Source: Moraxellaceae bacterium REDSEA-S32_B1 (lineage in GTDB: Bacteria; Pseudomonadota; Gammaproteobacteria; Pseudomonadales; Moraxellaceae). From it: a stretch of DNA of 64,000 bases. The position numbers and the translations under genes are program-made. Positions 8,479 to 17,573 of this stretch are shown one piece after another. The first letter of the stretch is position 1, and every line of letters begins with the position of its first letter. The stretch spans positions 1-64,000 of the forward strand of contig LUOR01000038.1 of NCBI GenBank assembly GCA_001626925.1, given 5' to 3'. A model generated the notes under the pieces. The model was not told where the DNA came from. It did not search any database and saw only the letters and a program-made list of their open reading frames with translations.

Positions 8479-9228
8479 TTAAACCTTCGCCAAACGCTGC
8501 CGACAAACTTCATATAACGCCATGCCTGTCGCCACACTGACATTCAGACTTTGCAAGTCACCTGACATTGGAATGTAAATTTTTTCATCACACTGTGCTT
8601 GATTGATCGGACGAATCCCTGTGTCCTCTGCACCCATCACCACCACCAAACGACCAGTTAAATCACACGACTGGATTGGTAAGGCAGTATCATCGAGTAA
8701 TGTCCCGACCACTTTGACCTCTTGCTGTTTCATGGCTGCCAATGTTTTGCCTAGATTGGTCACTTGAATGAATTTCACTTTTTCAGCACCACCTGCCGCA
8801 ACTTTACGTGCAGTTGGCGTCAAACTTGCTGAACGATCTCGTGGCACAACCACTGCATCCACCCCCATTGCCGCAGCTGTTCGAATACATGCGCCAAGAT
8901 TATGCGGGTCGGTCACTTGATCTAAAGCCAAAATTAAGACGTCTTTTTTTTGTGTCAATAATTGCTCTAAATCATTTTCATTCAAGGTCGGCTGAGGTCG
9001 TACAGCTGCCACGACGCCTTGATGAAATGGCAATCCTGCCAATTTTTCCAAAGTATCACGGCTGGCTTTTTGCACACTAATACCAAACGGCTCAGCCAAG
9101 GTCAGGATTTTTTTTAAACGCTGATCATCTCTCCCTTTGAGAGTGAATAAGGTCAATACTCGCTCAGGCTCCAGCTCAAGCAAGCTTTCCACAGCATGCA
9201 CGCCATAATAATGTTCTGCCTTTGCCAT
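8479..9228 (-). CDS. rlmB: 23S rRNA (guanosine-2'-O)-methyltransferase RlmB
   Basis: RlmB methylates the 2'-hydroxyl of G2251 in the peptidyl-transferase P loop of 23S rRNA using SAM. The 249-residue protein has the N-terminal substrate-binding domain (YYGVHAVESLLE, residues about 6-75) and a SPOUT methyltransferase core. The three SPOUT motifs are visible as DQVTDPHNLGACIRTAAA, VVVMGAEDTGI and IPMSGDLQSLNVSVATG, which forms the knotted SAM site. It is monocistronic or paired with ppnP upstream. Confidence 0.95.
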   Translation of the reverse strand: MAKAEHYYGVHAVESLLELEPERVLTLFTLKGRDDQRLKKILTLAEPFGISVQKASRDTLEKLAGLPFHQGVVAAVRPQPTLNENDLEQLLTQKKDVLILALDQVTDPHNLGACIRTAAAMGVDAVVVPRDRSASLTPTARKVAAGGAEKVKFIQVTNLGKTLAAMKQQEVKVVGTLLDDTALPIQSCDLTGRLVVVMGAEDTGIRPINQAQCDEKIYIPMSGDLQSLNVSVATGMALYEVCRQRLAKV

Positions 9229-9290
9229 ATTTTTTACCCATAAAGACTGACTATTGAGGAATCATTTTGAAAATGACGTCTTTGAAAAAA

Positions 9291-9319
9291 TAAAAATCCT
9301 GTAAGCAAGTTACAGGATT
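9291..9319 (-). terminator. Rho-independent terminator after ppnP
   Basis: On the minus strand ATCCTGTAA and TTACAGGAT form a nine-base-pair stem around a five-base loop, followed by TTTTTATTTT. It lies between ppnP and rlmB and suggests that the two are transcribed separately. Confidence 0.8.
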
Positions 9320-9356
9320 GATATCTAAAAGATCGATCCGATCAGCTTAGCAATGT

Positions 9357-9683
9357 TTAGCCTTCAAAGTGGCAAACATAGTCCACCACCACATTGGTTT
9401 CGACTTTAAATGTACTATTTGCACCTATGTAAAAAGATTGACCTGCACGGAACAATTCGCTTTCTTCATTGCCAGCGATCAAAACTCGACATTCGCCAGA
9501 AACGATTTCCATGCGTTCAGCGACGTGTGTTTCAAATGTAAGTGGTTGATCTGTTGGCATAATCACCCCAAGCGTTTTTCGTGTGCCATCTTCGAACTGA
9601 ACCACATGGCTGACGCATTTGCCATCGAAATACACATTTGATTTTTTAATCACAGACACATGATCAAACTGTGCTGAACTCAT
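9357..9683 (-). CDS. ppnP: Pyrimidine/purine nucleoside phosphorylase PpnP (DUF1255, cupin fold)
   Basis: PpnP (formerly YaiE) is a small cupin-fold enzyme that phosphorolyses several nucleosides to the free base and ribose 1-phosphate. The 108-residue product matches the family end to end: SNVYFDGKCVSHVVQFEDG, then KTLGVIMP, ERMEIVSGECRVLI, and the closing VVDYVCHFEG. The ATG at 9683 has GGAG at a good distance. The upstream in-frame TTG four codons earlier overlaps that site and is unlikely. It ends in its own terminator. Confidence 0.9.
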   Translation of the reverse strand: MSSAQFDHVSVIKKSNVYFDGKCVSHVVQFEDGTRKTLGVIMPTDQPLTFETHVAERMEIVSGECRVLIAGNEESELFRAGQSFYIGANSTFKVETNVVVDYVCHFEG

Positions 9684-9959
9684 GTAACACTCCAATACTT
9701 TAGATTTTCAGTTTGCAAATTTTCAACATATACGGCAAACACCGTTTGTCCTGTCAAAATTTGTTCACTCAAAAAGACATCATCACTTATTTTTCAAACC
9801 ATGCTAGTGTATATCGACCAAGCAACTTGAATCAATTCCCAAAGTGCTCGATTTCAAGATAAAATGCACAAATTGCTGAAAATTCAAGGATCGTCATGCA
9901 CTGTTCGAAATTTTCTCGTTGCCACCAATACACATTTCCATTTTACGACTGATATTGCA

Positions 9960-10829
9960 ATGCCGAACCCCAGTTTTTTAAAATTTATTCCACTCAGCTT
10001 ACTTCGCATCTTTGCAAAAATGGTTGCGTGGTTTCTCTGTCAAAATGATCGTAAAGGCATGTATTGGAAAACCAAGATTAACCTGACTTTGGCTTACCCA
10101 CATCTGGATGAAAAACAAATCGAGAACATGAGCAAGTCCAGCGTGCAAAAACAGTGTTTAACTTATGCAGAGTCTGCAAAATGTTGGGCAATGCCGCCCG
10201 AATGGAGTGTCGCCCAAATCAAGCAAGTACATCAATTGAATATTCTCACAGATGCTCTAGCCAATCCCAAAGGTGCGCTAATTATCACACCACATCTCGG
10301 CACCTGGGAAATGATGAATGCATGGGTCCATCAGTACGGTACGCCGACCATCATGTATAAACCGAGTAAAAATCCAGCACTGAACCAGTTCGTTTTGGAT
10401 GCACGCCAACAACTGAATGGCACGCTTGTTCCGACTGATGCGAATGGTGTAAAAGCACTCTTCAAGACCTTAAAGCAAGGCGGTTTTAGCGTAATACTCC
10501 CCGACCATGTCCCACATCCATCAGGTGGTGTAGTTGTGCCGTTTTTTGGGATTGATTGTTTGACCAGTACACTCGCCAGTAAAATGGCACAAAAAACAGG
10601 CTGTAAACTCGTTGGACTCAGTTGTTTTCGCCGTGCGGATGAAAAAGGATTCGACGTATATTGTGACGATCTTGATGATCCAAATCTGTATAGTCCAGAT
10701 ATTCATATTGCAACGACCGCATTAAATCAAGCGATTGAACAGATGATCAACCGCCTCCCTGAAGAGTATATGTGGGGATATAAGCGATTTAAAGGGGCGC
10801 CTAATTTACCCAACTTTTATGCACATTAA
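9960..10829 (+). CDS. Lysophospholipid/lipid A acyltransferase family protein (LpxL/LpxM-like)
   Basis: This is a probable inner-membrane acyltransferase adding a secondary acyl chain to lipid A or a related lipid. The 289-residue protein has a short hydrophobic N-terminus (FIPLSLLRIFAKMVAWFL), the catalytic HxxxxE motif in TPHLGTWEMMN, and a second block near LPDHVPHPSGGVVVPFFG, typical of the LPLAT HtrB/MsbB family. The ATG at 9960 places the membrane anchor at the N-terminus as in homologues; the frame is open a further 32 codons. It faces the glycosyltransferase block, fitting a role in lipooligosaccharide. Whether it corresponds to LpxL or LpxM is not resolved. Confidence 0.82.
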   Translation: MPNPSFLKFIPLSLLRIFAKMVAWFLCQNDRKGMYWKTKINLTLAYPHLDEKQIENMSKSSVQKQCLTYAESAKCWAMPPEWSVAQIKQVHQLNILTDALANPKGALIITPHLGTWEMMNAWVHQYGTPTIMYKPSKNPALNQFVLDARQQLNGTLVPTDANGVKALFKTLKQGGFSVILPDHVPHPSGGVVVPFFGIDCLTSTLASKMAQKTGCKLVGLSCFRRADEKGFDVYCDDLDDPNLYSPDIHIATTALNQAIEQMINRLPEEYMWGYKRFKGAPNLPNFYAH

Positions 10830-10854
10830 GTACTAATTAAATAACCGCTCTACT

Positions 10855-11688
10855 TTAATGTTTACCATACATTTTTCTTACATCAGCTTTGCGCTGTTTA
10901 CGGCGGTTCTTTATAAAGATGCGTTGAACTCTTTGCATAAAGTTTAGTTTATAACCCTTATATCGTCCTTCGATATTTGTATCATTGAGGGTTTGGATAA
11001 TCATTGATTCCGCTAGAAAGGCTTGTCTTAGCCCTCCACCAGAATATCTCCACACCAAATCAATCGGAAAATGTAACGACTGACTTGCTTCCAATAAATG
11101 AAATGCACCTTTTTTGGATAAAATATAACCACTTGCTAATGCTGGCGCAGGATCACATTCACATGCGATTATTTTGTCATTTAAAGCATGAATCGCAAAA
11201 ATTTTCCATTGATTTCGCCATTCCAATTTAGACCATAGCGTTTTGCATCTATGAGCATCTTTGCGCTGAATAATATTTTGTTGTACCAATTGATTTAGCA
11301 CATTCAAATCAGGGTGATACGGCTCACTTGAAGATAAATTTAAAAAATCAAATTGCTTGTAGAAACTTTCTGTTTTTAAAAGCTCACCAAGATCAGGTGA
11401 TAGTGTAATATCATCTTCAAGGATAAGTGCATACTCCAAATTCTCATCGACCATTTTTTGCCAAATTGCTCGATGCGACATTGCACAGCCAACTTCACCA
11501 ATCACTGGTTCTTTTTTCTGCTCGATAATAAATCGTTTTACATCAACTAAAGTCTGTGTTTCTAAAGTCATTTTTGAGCCATCAACCGCTGCAAAACGCT
11601 CAAAAGAGATACTTTGTTCATCAAGTTGTTTTTTGACAAATGCCAAGCGATCTGGTCGTTTGTCTAAGTTAATTAAAAAAACCTTCAT
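10855..11688 (-). CDS. Glycosyltransferase family 25 (LPS biosynthesis)
   Basis: This is a probable lipooligosaccharide core glycosyltransferase of the Glyco_tf_25 family (relatives of LgtB/LgtE and LpsA). The 277-residue protein starts with the family signature KVFLINLDKRPDRL and contains GEVGCAMSHRAIWQ and the metal/nucleotide-binding ALILEDDI. The ATG at 11688 aligns with the family start; the frame extends 13 codons further. The C-terminus is very basic (FIKNRRKQRKADVRK). It is the last gene of the minus-strand OC-type cluster. Donor and acceptor sugars are unknown. Confidence 0.87.
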   Translation of the reverse strand: MKVFLINLDKRPDRLAFVKKQLDEQSISFERFAAVDGSKMTLETQTLVDVKRFIIEQKKEPVIGEVGCAMSHRAIWQKMVDENLEYALILEDDITLSPDLGELLKTESFYKQFDFLNLSSSEPYHPDLNVLNQLVQQNIIQRKDAHRCKTLWSKLEWRNQWKIFAIHALNDKIIACECDPAPALASGYILSKKGAFHLLEASQSLHFPIDLVWRYSGGGLRQAFLAESMIIQTLNDTNIEGRYKGYKLNFMQRVQRIFIKNRRKQRKADVRKMYGKH

Positions 11689-11767
11689 TCTTGTAAAACC
11701 CCAATTTAATCCGAGTATATTACTCAATGTGAATCAATTTTATAGTCTAAATTGTAGGACTTAAATT

Positions 11768-12829
11768 TTAGTTTGAAATTAAACTTAAATATTTTTGTAC
11801 AGCATGTTGCGGATAAAATTGCTTGTGTAAAGACATGGTTAAATCCGCTTCATTTTGTAATGTTTGACAAATCTTATCTGCTAGTCCTTCAATATCTTGA
11901 ACAGCAACCAAATTTTCTTTTGCTAAGATCTCCGCGGGTCCAGAAGGACAGTCTGTACTAATGACTGCCGTGCTCAATGCTAAAGCCTCTAATATCACCA
12001 AACCCAAACCCTCAAAATCTGAAGACACCACCATTAACCGAGCATGTTTGATGAAAGGATAAGGATTCTTTTGAAACCCTGCAAAAATCACTTTATTTTC
12101 AATACCCAAGTCTTGTACAAGCTGTTTGGATGCATTCATCAACTCGCCAGTACCAACCAATACCAATTTTTGAGAAACATTCGCCTGTGCATACGCTTTG
12201 ATCAAAATATCATGGCGTTTTTGTGGTTTGAACTTTCCAACATGGACAATGTAATCTTGATACTCAGGAACAAAATCATCAGCTGTTTCTTCAATACTTT
12301 CGACATCTATCGGATTATAAATGGTGGTGATTGGCGCATCTTGCCCAAATAGCAATTTAAAATCATCGGTTACACCCTGACTAACACCCACGCACGGCTT
12401 TGCTAAATACGTTTTTTTCAGCGTATCTAAGAATTCAGTATCCTTGAGTTGTTCCGCATACTCTTGACTGGTGGTGTTGTGAATCACCATATGCACATTC
12501 GGCAACTGGCTATGTGCAAGAATAAAATCAACAGGATAGAGGTTGGATAAAACCAAATCAGGCTCACCAACCGTTTTGCGCACGAATTTATCAAATGCCT
12601 TTGCAGCAAATTTCGCACGCATAAATTTGGGAATGGCACGATACTTTTGATAATCAAAAAAGTGTAGTTTGATATTTTCAGGAACTGGCAAGTCTATGAT
12701 GTTTTTAAAATAAACGATATGCGCCTCATGCCCTGCATCAACCAAACCTTTCGCCAACGTCAATGCAAAACGCTCTGCACCATTACCTTGCAAGGTAAAA
12801 ATCGCCAATACAACTTTTTTCTTTTCCAT
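11768..12829 (-). CDS. Glycosyltransferase family 4 (GT-B fold)
   Basis: This probable cytoplasmic glycosyltransferase acts in lipooligosaccharide core synthesis. The 353-residue GT-B protein has an N-terminal Rossmann half opening VLAIFTLQGNGAERFALTLAKGL. The C-terminal donor-binding half shows HVGKFKPQKRHDILIKAY and the E(x7)E motif in DFEGLGLVILEALAL, followed by STDCPSGPAEIL. AAGG lies about nine bases upstream of the ATG. It sits between the family 25 enzyme and an unknown gene, all in the same direction with short gaps. Sugar specificity cannot be read from sequence. Confidence 0.88.
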   Translation of the reverse strand: MEKKKVVLAIFTLQGNGAERFALTLAKGLVDAGHEAHIVYFKNIIDLPVPENIKLHFFDYQKYRAIPKFMRAKFAAKAFDKFVRKTVGEPDLVLSNLYPVDFILAHSQLPNVHMVIHNTTSQEYAEQLKDTEFLDTLKKTYLAKPCVGVSQGVTDDFKLLFGQDAPITTIYNPIDVESIEETADDFVPEYQDYIVHVGKFKPQKRHDILIKAYAQANVSQKLVLVGTGELMNASKQLVQDLGIENKVIFAGFQKNPYPFIKHARLMVVSSDFEGLGLVILEALALSTAVISTDCPSGPAEILAKENLVAVQDIEGLADKICQTLQNEADLTMSLHKQFYPQHAVQKYLSLISN

Positions 12830-12850
12830 AGTGAATGACCTTGCAGAATA

Positions 12851-13588
12851 TTACCACCAACGTGTTTTTTCACGGGTATGGCGTGCCTTAGAACGTGCAT
12901 AAATATTATCATTTTCAGGCTGTTGCAAACGATCAAATATTTCAATCACAATCTGACCCAACTCATGTTGTCCGCATACTTTGTCTAAACGCCAACGCAT
13001 ATTACGCAAACTATCATCCGTCCCAACTGCCAACGCCGAAGTCCCATCAAATAAAGCAACTCGCTCAGTTTGAAGCTTCTGCTTTATCGCTTCATTTTCT
13101 TGATAGTGATGTTCGCACATTAAGGCTTCGGTTTCTTGTGCCTTAATGGTATTAATTAGCACCACGGCATTCATCATGATGGCTTGCAAGGTTGCATCTT
13201 GATCACAATCAATAAACGTATCACAGGCTGAAATGAGCCATCGTGTATTTAAAGACTTTAATAAAAATTGCTGTTCCGCCAACCACAAGTTTTTAAATTT
13301 CTGATAATTTTGCGCCACATCAACATCACGACGAATTAACACAATCAAACTGGCATGATAATGATTCAGCTCAGACTGACCAATAAATTCAGCTTTTAAG
13401 TTTTCGATATGCGCATTTAAATCTTTTTCAGAACCATAAGTGTAGGTAATCCGCTCGCCTTGAATCATATTCTGCTTGAGCTGTTCAAGCTGTTGATCAC
13501 CTGCATAGACTTTCTCTGCGCCAAAACGACGTTGATGACGACTAAAAGAAAACCACTGCTCAAATTTTGATTTTTGTCTTGCAGGCAT
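12851..13588 (-). CDS. Uncharacterised protein inside the glycosyltransferase cluster
   Basis: I do not recognise this 245-residue protein. It is soluble-looking, with no signal peptide or membrane helix, rich in Gln, Glu and Arg, and probably largely helical. The N-terminus (RQKSKFEQWFSFSRHQRRFG) and C-terminus (RSKARHTREKTRWW) are strongly basic and aromatic. A central part includes LISACDTFIDCDQDATLQAI. No P-loop, DxD or other catalytic motif is evident. The spacing (16 bases after the GT2 gene, 21 before the GT4 gene) makes co-transcription likely. A role in core assembly or its control is inferred only from position. Confidence 0.7.
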   Translation of the reverse strand: MPARQKSKFEQWFSFSRHQRRFGAEKVYAGDQQLEQLKQNMIQGERITYTYGSEKDLNAHIENLKAEFIGQSELNHYHASLIVLIRRDVDVAQNYQKFKNLWLAEQQFLLKSLNTRWLISACDTFIDCDQDATLQAIMMNAVVLINTIKAQETEALMCEHHYQENEAIKQKLQTERVALFDGTSALAVGTDDSLRNMRWRLDKVCGQHELGQIVIEIFDRLQQPENDNIYARSKARHTREKTRWW

Positions 13589-13604
13589 ATTCCACCACGG
13601 TCAA

Positions 13605-15245
13605 TTAATCGGATTGATCTTGTTGCGCAAACTGCCACAAAATTAAATATTTATCAAAGGTATACCACATCAAAACCACTGACGAGATGAAACCATAAGC
13701 AGTATATAAAAACGCACCACGGATTAAATATTCACGGACAAAGGAAAACCATGTACGAAATAATAAACCGATAAGGCTGACTTTCTTGTGATGCTTATGT
13801 TTATCCACCGCCCAATCATGGCTATATCGCACACGCTTGACCAAGTAATGATATAAATCTTCACTGGTAAAGTGTAGATGCAAGCCATTCATTTTGACGA
13901 TTTTTGCATCTTTGGTTTCCACAGACTCATGGACTTCGAGGTCGGAATAACCAAATTGGGTTCTTGCATACAGGCGATGCTCCCAGTCACGATACCAACC
14001 TCTTAAATGTGTCGGCACCCCTGAGAAGTAATTGATCCGAGCGAGGCCAAATACCTTATCTGTCTGCACGGGTTGCACCAATAACTCAACGATTGCCTGA
14101 CGCAAGTCCTGATCTAAGCGCTCATCTGCATCAAGTACCAGAACATAATCACCAGTTGCATAACTTTGTGCGATTTGGCGCTGTTTTCCAAAGCCTTGCC
14201 AATTAGTATTGGAATACCACTTTGCGCCGTACCGCTCGGCAATTTGTTGTGTATTGTCGGTACTGCCTGAGTCTAAAAGCACAATCTCATCAACAATATC
14301 ATGTACAGTATCTAAACATGCGCCGAGATGTTTTGACTCATTTTTTACAATCATCACCAAAGACAAAGTGCTTTGCTTTTGTGCTTGAGCAATGGGCTGT
14401 AAAGTCTTAGAAAGATCAATGGATTCTTGGAAAGCGTGTTCTGCACGATTATGTTGTAGGTCATACAAAATCGCATATTTATTAAAAGTATATTGGCAAA
14501 ACAACAAGGAATAAATCAACCCATAGCGACCTTGTAAAAACCGCCCATCCATCACATATTGCTTAATAAACGCCCACAAAGGATTGGCAATGACTTTAAA
14601 GAAACTGGCTTTTTTGCCTTGCTGATGGCGATCAACTGCCCATGCTTTAGAATATTCTAAGCGTTTTTGAATCCAGAAATATGGTGTCGGTGCAGTGTGA
14701 TGATGTAAAAATCCTTTTAATTTCTTGGTGATTGCATCACCTAAAACCACAGATTCATGTACTAAATTATGATCATACTGAAAGGCTTTTGGATATAACC
14801 GCCAATGTGCTTTGACTCCCCAATAGGGATTATCAATCTGCTCACCAAAGACAAAATCTAAACGTTTGATGCCATAAACAATATTTGAGGGTGCATCTTG
14901 AATCGCAATCAAAATACTTTGTTTAAGTTGTGGGCTGACCACTTCATCAGCATCTAATGCCAATATCCAGTCACCTGTGGCATAGCTCTGTGCAATTTGG
15001 CGTTGCTTGCCAAACCCTTGCCAGTCGGTATTGATATACCACTTAGCACCAAAACTCTCGGCGATCTGCTGACTGCGATCGCTACTCCCTGAATCCAAAA
15101 TAATGATTTCATCAGCAAAATCCACAACGCTCGGCAAGGACAATGCCAAGTTATCTGCTTCATTTTTGACGATCATCACCACGCTTAGGCGATGTGGTCT
15201 AGCTTGATGATTCATAGCAGGGGGATGATCCAAACTTATTGCCAC
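13605..15245 (-). CDS. Two-domain GT2 glycosyltransferase (tandem WaaE/LgtF-like domains)
   Basis: The 546-residue protein is two family 2 glycosyltransferase domains in tandem, each resembling the beta-1,4-glucosyltransferases LgtF and WaaE/KdtX of LPS inner core. Domain 1 (about 15-275) has VVMIVKNEADNL, IILDSGSSD and ALDADE. Domain 2 (about 290-540) has LVMIVKNESKHL, VLLDSGSTD and VLDADE. Both keep the full GT-A signature, and the block GFGKQRQIAQSYATGD is identical in both, near residues 77 and 352. The GTG at 15245 overlaps the previous gene by ten bases; an ATG at 15215 is an alternative start. These activities are usually separate proteins. Confidence 0.88.
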   Translation of the reverse strand: MAISLDHPPAMNHQARPHRLSVVMIVKNEADNLALSLPSVVDFADEIIILDSGSSDRSQQIAESFGAKWYINTDWQGFGKQRQIAQSYATGDWILALDADEVVSPQLKQSILIAIQDAPSNIVYGIKRLDFVFGEQIDNPYWGVKAHWRLYPKAFQYDHNLVHESVVLGDAITKKLKGFLHHHTAPTPYFWIQKRLEYSKAWAVDRHQQGKKASFFKVIANPLWAFIKQYVMDGRFLQGRYGLIYSLLFCQYTFNKYAILYDLQHNRAEHAFQESIDLSKTLQPIAQAQKQSTLSLVMIVKNESKHLGACLDTVHDIVDEIVLLDSGSTDNTQQIAERYGAKWYSNTNWQGFGKQRQIAQSYATGDYVLVLDADERLDQDLRQAIVELLVQPVQTDKVFGLARINYFSGVPTHLRGWYRDWEHRLYARTQFGYSDLEVHESVETKDAKIVKMNGLHLHFTSEDLYHYLVKRVRYSHDWAVDKHKHHKKVSLIGLLFRTWFSFVREYLIRGAFLYTAYGFISSVVLMWYTFDKYLILWQFAQQDQSD

Positions 15246-16039
15246 GCTTCTTTAATCCAGTCCGATGGCAACACATAACGATACCACTTACCACCGCCAC
15301 CATTGATCGCATCGGGTGGGTTAATCTCACCGTGGAAAATGATAATTTTTACGCCTTCAGGTTTTACAGGTGGCTTGAAATACGCCAGTGGAATCTTCTG
15401 CAAGCAATGGTATTTATAGCTTTTACACCACGCATCATTCCAATAGCTGAGCTTGCCTTCTTTGTGCACGAACCACGAGAGGTAGGCTTGTTCATTACGG
15501 AATTTCTGACGAATCTCATCAAAATTCTCACGAAAATACGGCAAAATCTCAGGAAATGCACCCAATTGAAAGCGATACACCGAGCTGTTTCCTGTCACTC
15601 GCCACGGACGCTTCCAATCGTGAATAATCAGAAACTCGCCTTTCTCTTGGAAAAACGCATCAATATTGTCAACAATCACCACATCCAAATCTAAAAATAG
15701 CGCATTGCCTGTGAGTCCATATAAATCAGGCTCAAAAGTCGACAACTTATTCCAACCACGTTCCGGACTGCCTTCAGGTAAATCTAAAGGCGGAATCGGG
15801 AAACACTGCACATTCGGATCAATACCTTCTGTACGGTCTGTCAGACAGACCATTTTAAAGGGTAAAGTGGTATGGCGTTTGACCATGTTATATAGGCGAT
15901 TGACATATTCTGCACCATATTTTGTGCCCCATTTCATACACAAGACGATATTTTCTTGAGCGTCTATTGGTTCTAAATCTGGTTGTAAACCATCTTGTTG
16001 AAAATCATGCGTTTGATCAGATTGTTGCTGATTATCCAT
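15236..16039 (-). CDS. Probable glycosyltransferase with DxD motif
   Basis: This 267-residue cytoplasmic protein probably transfers a sugar to the lipooligosaccharide core. An acidic, glutamine-rich leader (about 30 residues) precedes NIVLCMKWGTKYGAEYVNRLY. The metal-binding DxD lies in ALFLDLDVVIVDN, and the C-terminal half contains KIIIFHG, resembling the final histidine motif of GT8-like enzymes. The exact family is uncertain. The ATG at 16039 has AAGG about ten bases upstream; the frame runs 13 codons further. It overlaps the next gene, suggesting translational coupling. Confidence 0.75.
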   Translation of the reverse strand: MDNQQQSDQTHDFQQDGLQPDLEPIDAQENIVLCMKWGTKYGAEYVNRLYNMVKRHTTLPFKMVCLTDRTEGIDPNVQCFPIPPLDLPEGSPERGWNKLSTFEPDLYGLTGNALFLDLDVVIVDNIDAFFQEKGEFLIIHDWKRPWRVTGNSSVYRFQLGAFPEILPYFRENFDEIRQKFRNEQAYLSWFVHKEGKLSYWNDAWCKSYKYHCLQKIPLAYFKPPVKPEGVKIIIFHGEINPPDAINGGGGKWYRYVLPSDWIKEAWQ

Positions 16040-16201
16040 AACGTCGCCTTGAATGAGCAAGCCAATACCCTGAAGCATTTTCAGGTAATTTATGGGACTT
16101 ATCTTATCATAGACGAAAATGTCTTGTTTATTTGTTTGTACGAAATTATGCCTTTGATTGTGTTGTAATTTATAAGCACTTATCCATAGTCGTGAAAGGT
16201 T

Positions 16202-17362
16202 TTAATTTACTCCAAACAAATCACGCGTATAGATTTTTTCCATCACATCATTGAACATCGGTGCCATACGATTGACCACAATTAAATCATTCTGATGTTT
16301 GAATTTTTGCAAACTTTCTTCGACACGAATCCCCATATATTCAGTCACTTTTAGAGTTGGTTCATAGATGATGACTTCTACGCCTTCTGCCTTTAACCCA
16401 CGAATCACATCATGCACCGCAGACTCTCGAAAATTGTCCGAATCTGCCTTCATGGTCAGTCGATAAATACCAACAGTTTTCACTTTTCGTGCCAAAATAT
16501 CATCAATGATTGCTCGTTTTCTGGTGTCATTCGAGCGAATGATTGCCGAGATCAGCTCTTGAGGAATTTCATGATAGTTCGCCAACAGTTGTTTGGTATC
16601 TTTAGGTAGACAGTACCCACCATAACCAAATGATGGATTATTATAATGCTCACCAATCCGTTGATCTAAGCCTACACCACTGATGATATCCAATGCACTG
16701 AGATGGTTTTTCATGCAATAGGTATCGAGCTCATTAAAGAAAGCGATACGCATTGCAAGATAGGTATTAGAAAATAGTTTAATCGCTTCTGCTTCAGTCG
16801 GATTGACACATAAAATCACCGCATCTTTTTTTACAGATGCTTTTAAATACAATTTGGCAATTTTTTCAGCCCGCTCAGACTTTTCTCCCATGATAATGCG
16901 TGAGGGAAATAAATTGTCATGCAAAGCTTGCCCTTCTCGCAAAAACTCTGGAGAAAAAATCAAATTTTTCAGTTTGAGCTCTTTAGCAATGGATTGAGTA
17001 TAGCCAACAGGTACGGTTGATTTGATAATAATCAACGCATCAGCATTAATTTTTATAATGTCTTCTAAAACCGTTTCAATACTTGAGGTATCAAAATAAT
17101 TGGTTTCAGGATCATAGTTGGTTGGCGTAGCGATGATGATGAGCTTGGCATGTTGATATGCTTTCTTTGCGCTTGTCGTTGCCTCAAGACTTGTTTCGAG
17201 TAAGTAGTTTTGAATACAAGAGTCACTGATAGGTGAAATTTTTTGATTAATTTGCTCTACACGCTTTTTATCAACATCCAACGCTGTGACCTGATGTTGC
17301 TTAGCAAATAATAGCGCATTGGATAAGCCTACATAACCTGTGCCGACGACGGTAATTTTCAT
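16202..17362 (-). CDS. ugd: UDP-glucose 6-dehydrogenase
   Basis: Ugd oxidises UDP-glucose to UDP-glucuronate with two NAD+, supplying a precursor for surface polysaccharide. The 386-residue protein has the N-terminal NAD-binding GTGYVGLSNALLFA, the substrate segment FSPEFLREGQALHDN, the catalytic cysteine in FGYGGYCLPKDTKQL, and a C-terminal UDP-binding domain. Length matches the shorter E. coli type. It lies between ilvE and the glycosyltransferases, separated from ilvE by a terminator, so it probably has its own promoter. A GAGATAG ribosome binding site precedes the ATG. Confidence 0.95.
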   Translation of the reverse strand: MKITVVGTGYVGLSNALLFAKQHQVTALDVDKKRVEQINQKISPISDSCIQNYLLETSLEATTSAKKAYQHAKLIIIATPTNYDPETNYFDTSSIETVLEDIIKINADALIIIKSTVPVGYTQSIAKELKLKNLIFSPEFLREGQALHDNLFPSRIIMGEKSERAEKIAKLYLKASVKKDAVILCVNPTEAEAIKLFSNTYLAMRIAFFNELDTYCMKNHLSALDIISGVGLDQRIGEHYNNPSFGYGGYCLPKDTKQLLANYHEIPQELISAIIRSNDTRKRAIIDDILARKVKTVGIYRLTMKADSDNFRESAVHDVIRGLKAEGVEVIIYEPTLKVTEYMGIRVEESLQKFKHQNDLIVVNRMAPMFNDVMEKIYTRDLFGVN

Positions 17363-17511
17363 TCTATCTCTAATTTCATTGCTTTTAGAGAGATACTTTA
17401 TGAATACAATATTTCGAAGCGATGATGATTTTATGATCGTTTTTTTACATTATGCTTTCACTGTTCTGACAATTTCTTTTCATTTTTCTGACAAGCAAAA
17501 AAGAAGCCGCA

Positions 17512-17543
17512 CAAAAAAAATCAGGCGCTTTGCCTGATTTTTT
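17512..17543. terminator. Bidirectional terminator between ilvE and ugd
   Basis: ATCAGGC and GCCTGAT form a GC-rich stem with an A run on one side and a T run on the other, so it can stop transcription from either direction. It marks the boundary between ilvE and the glycosyltransferase block. Confidence 0.85.
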
Positions 17544-17573
17544 ATGTGATTTTTGTATTGAAATGCGTGGTGC

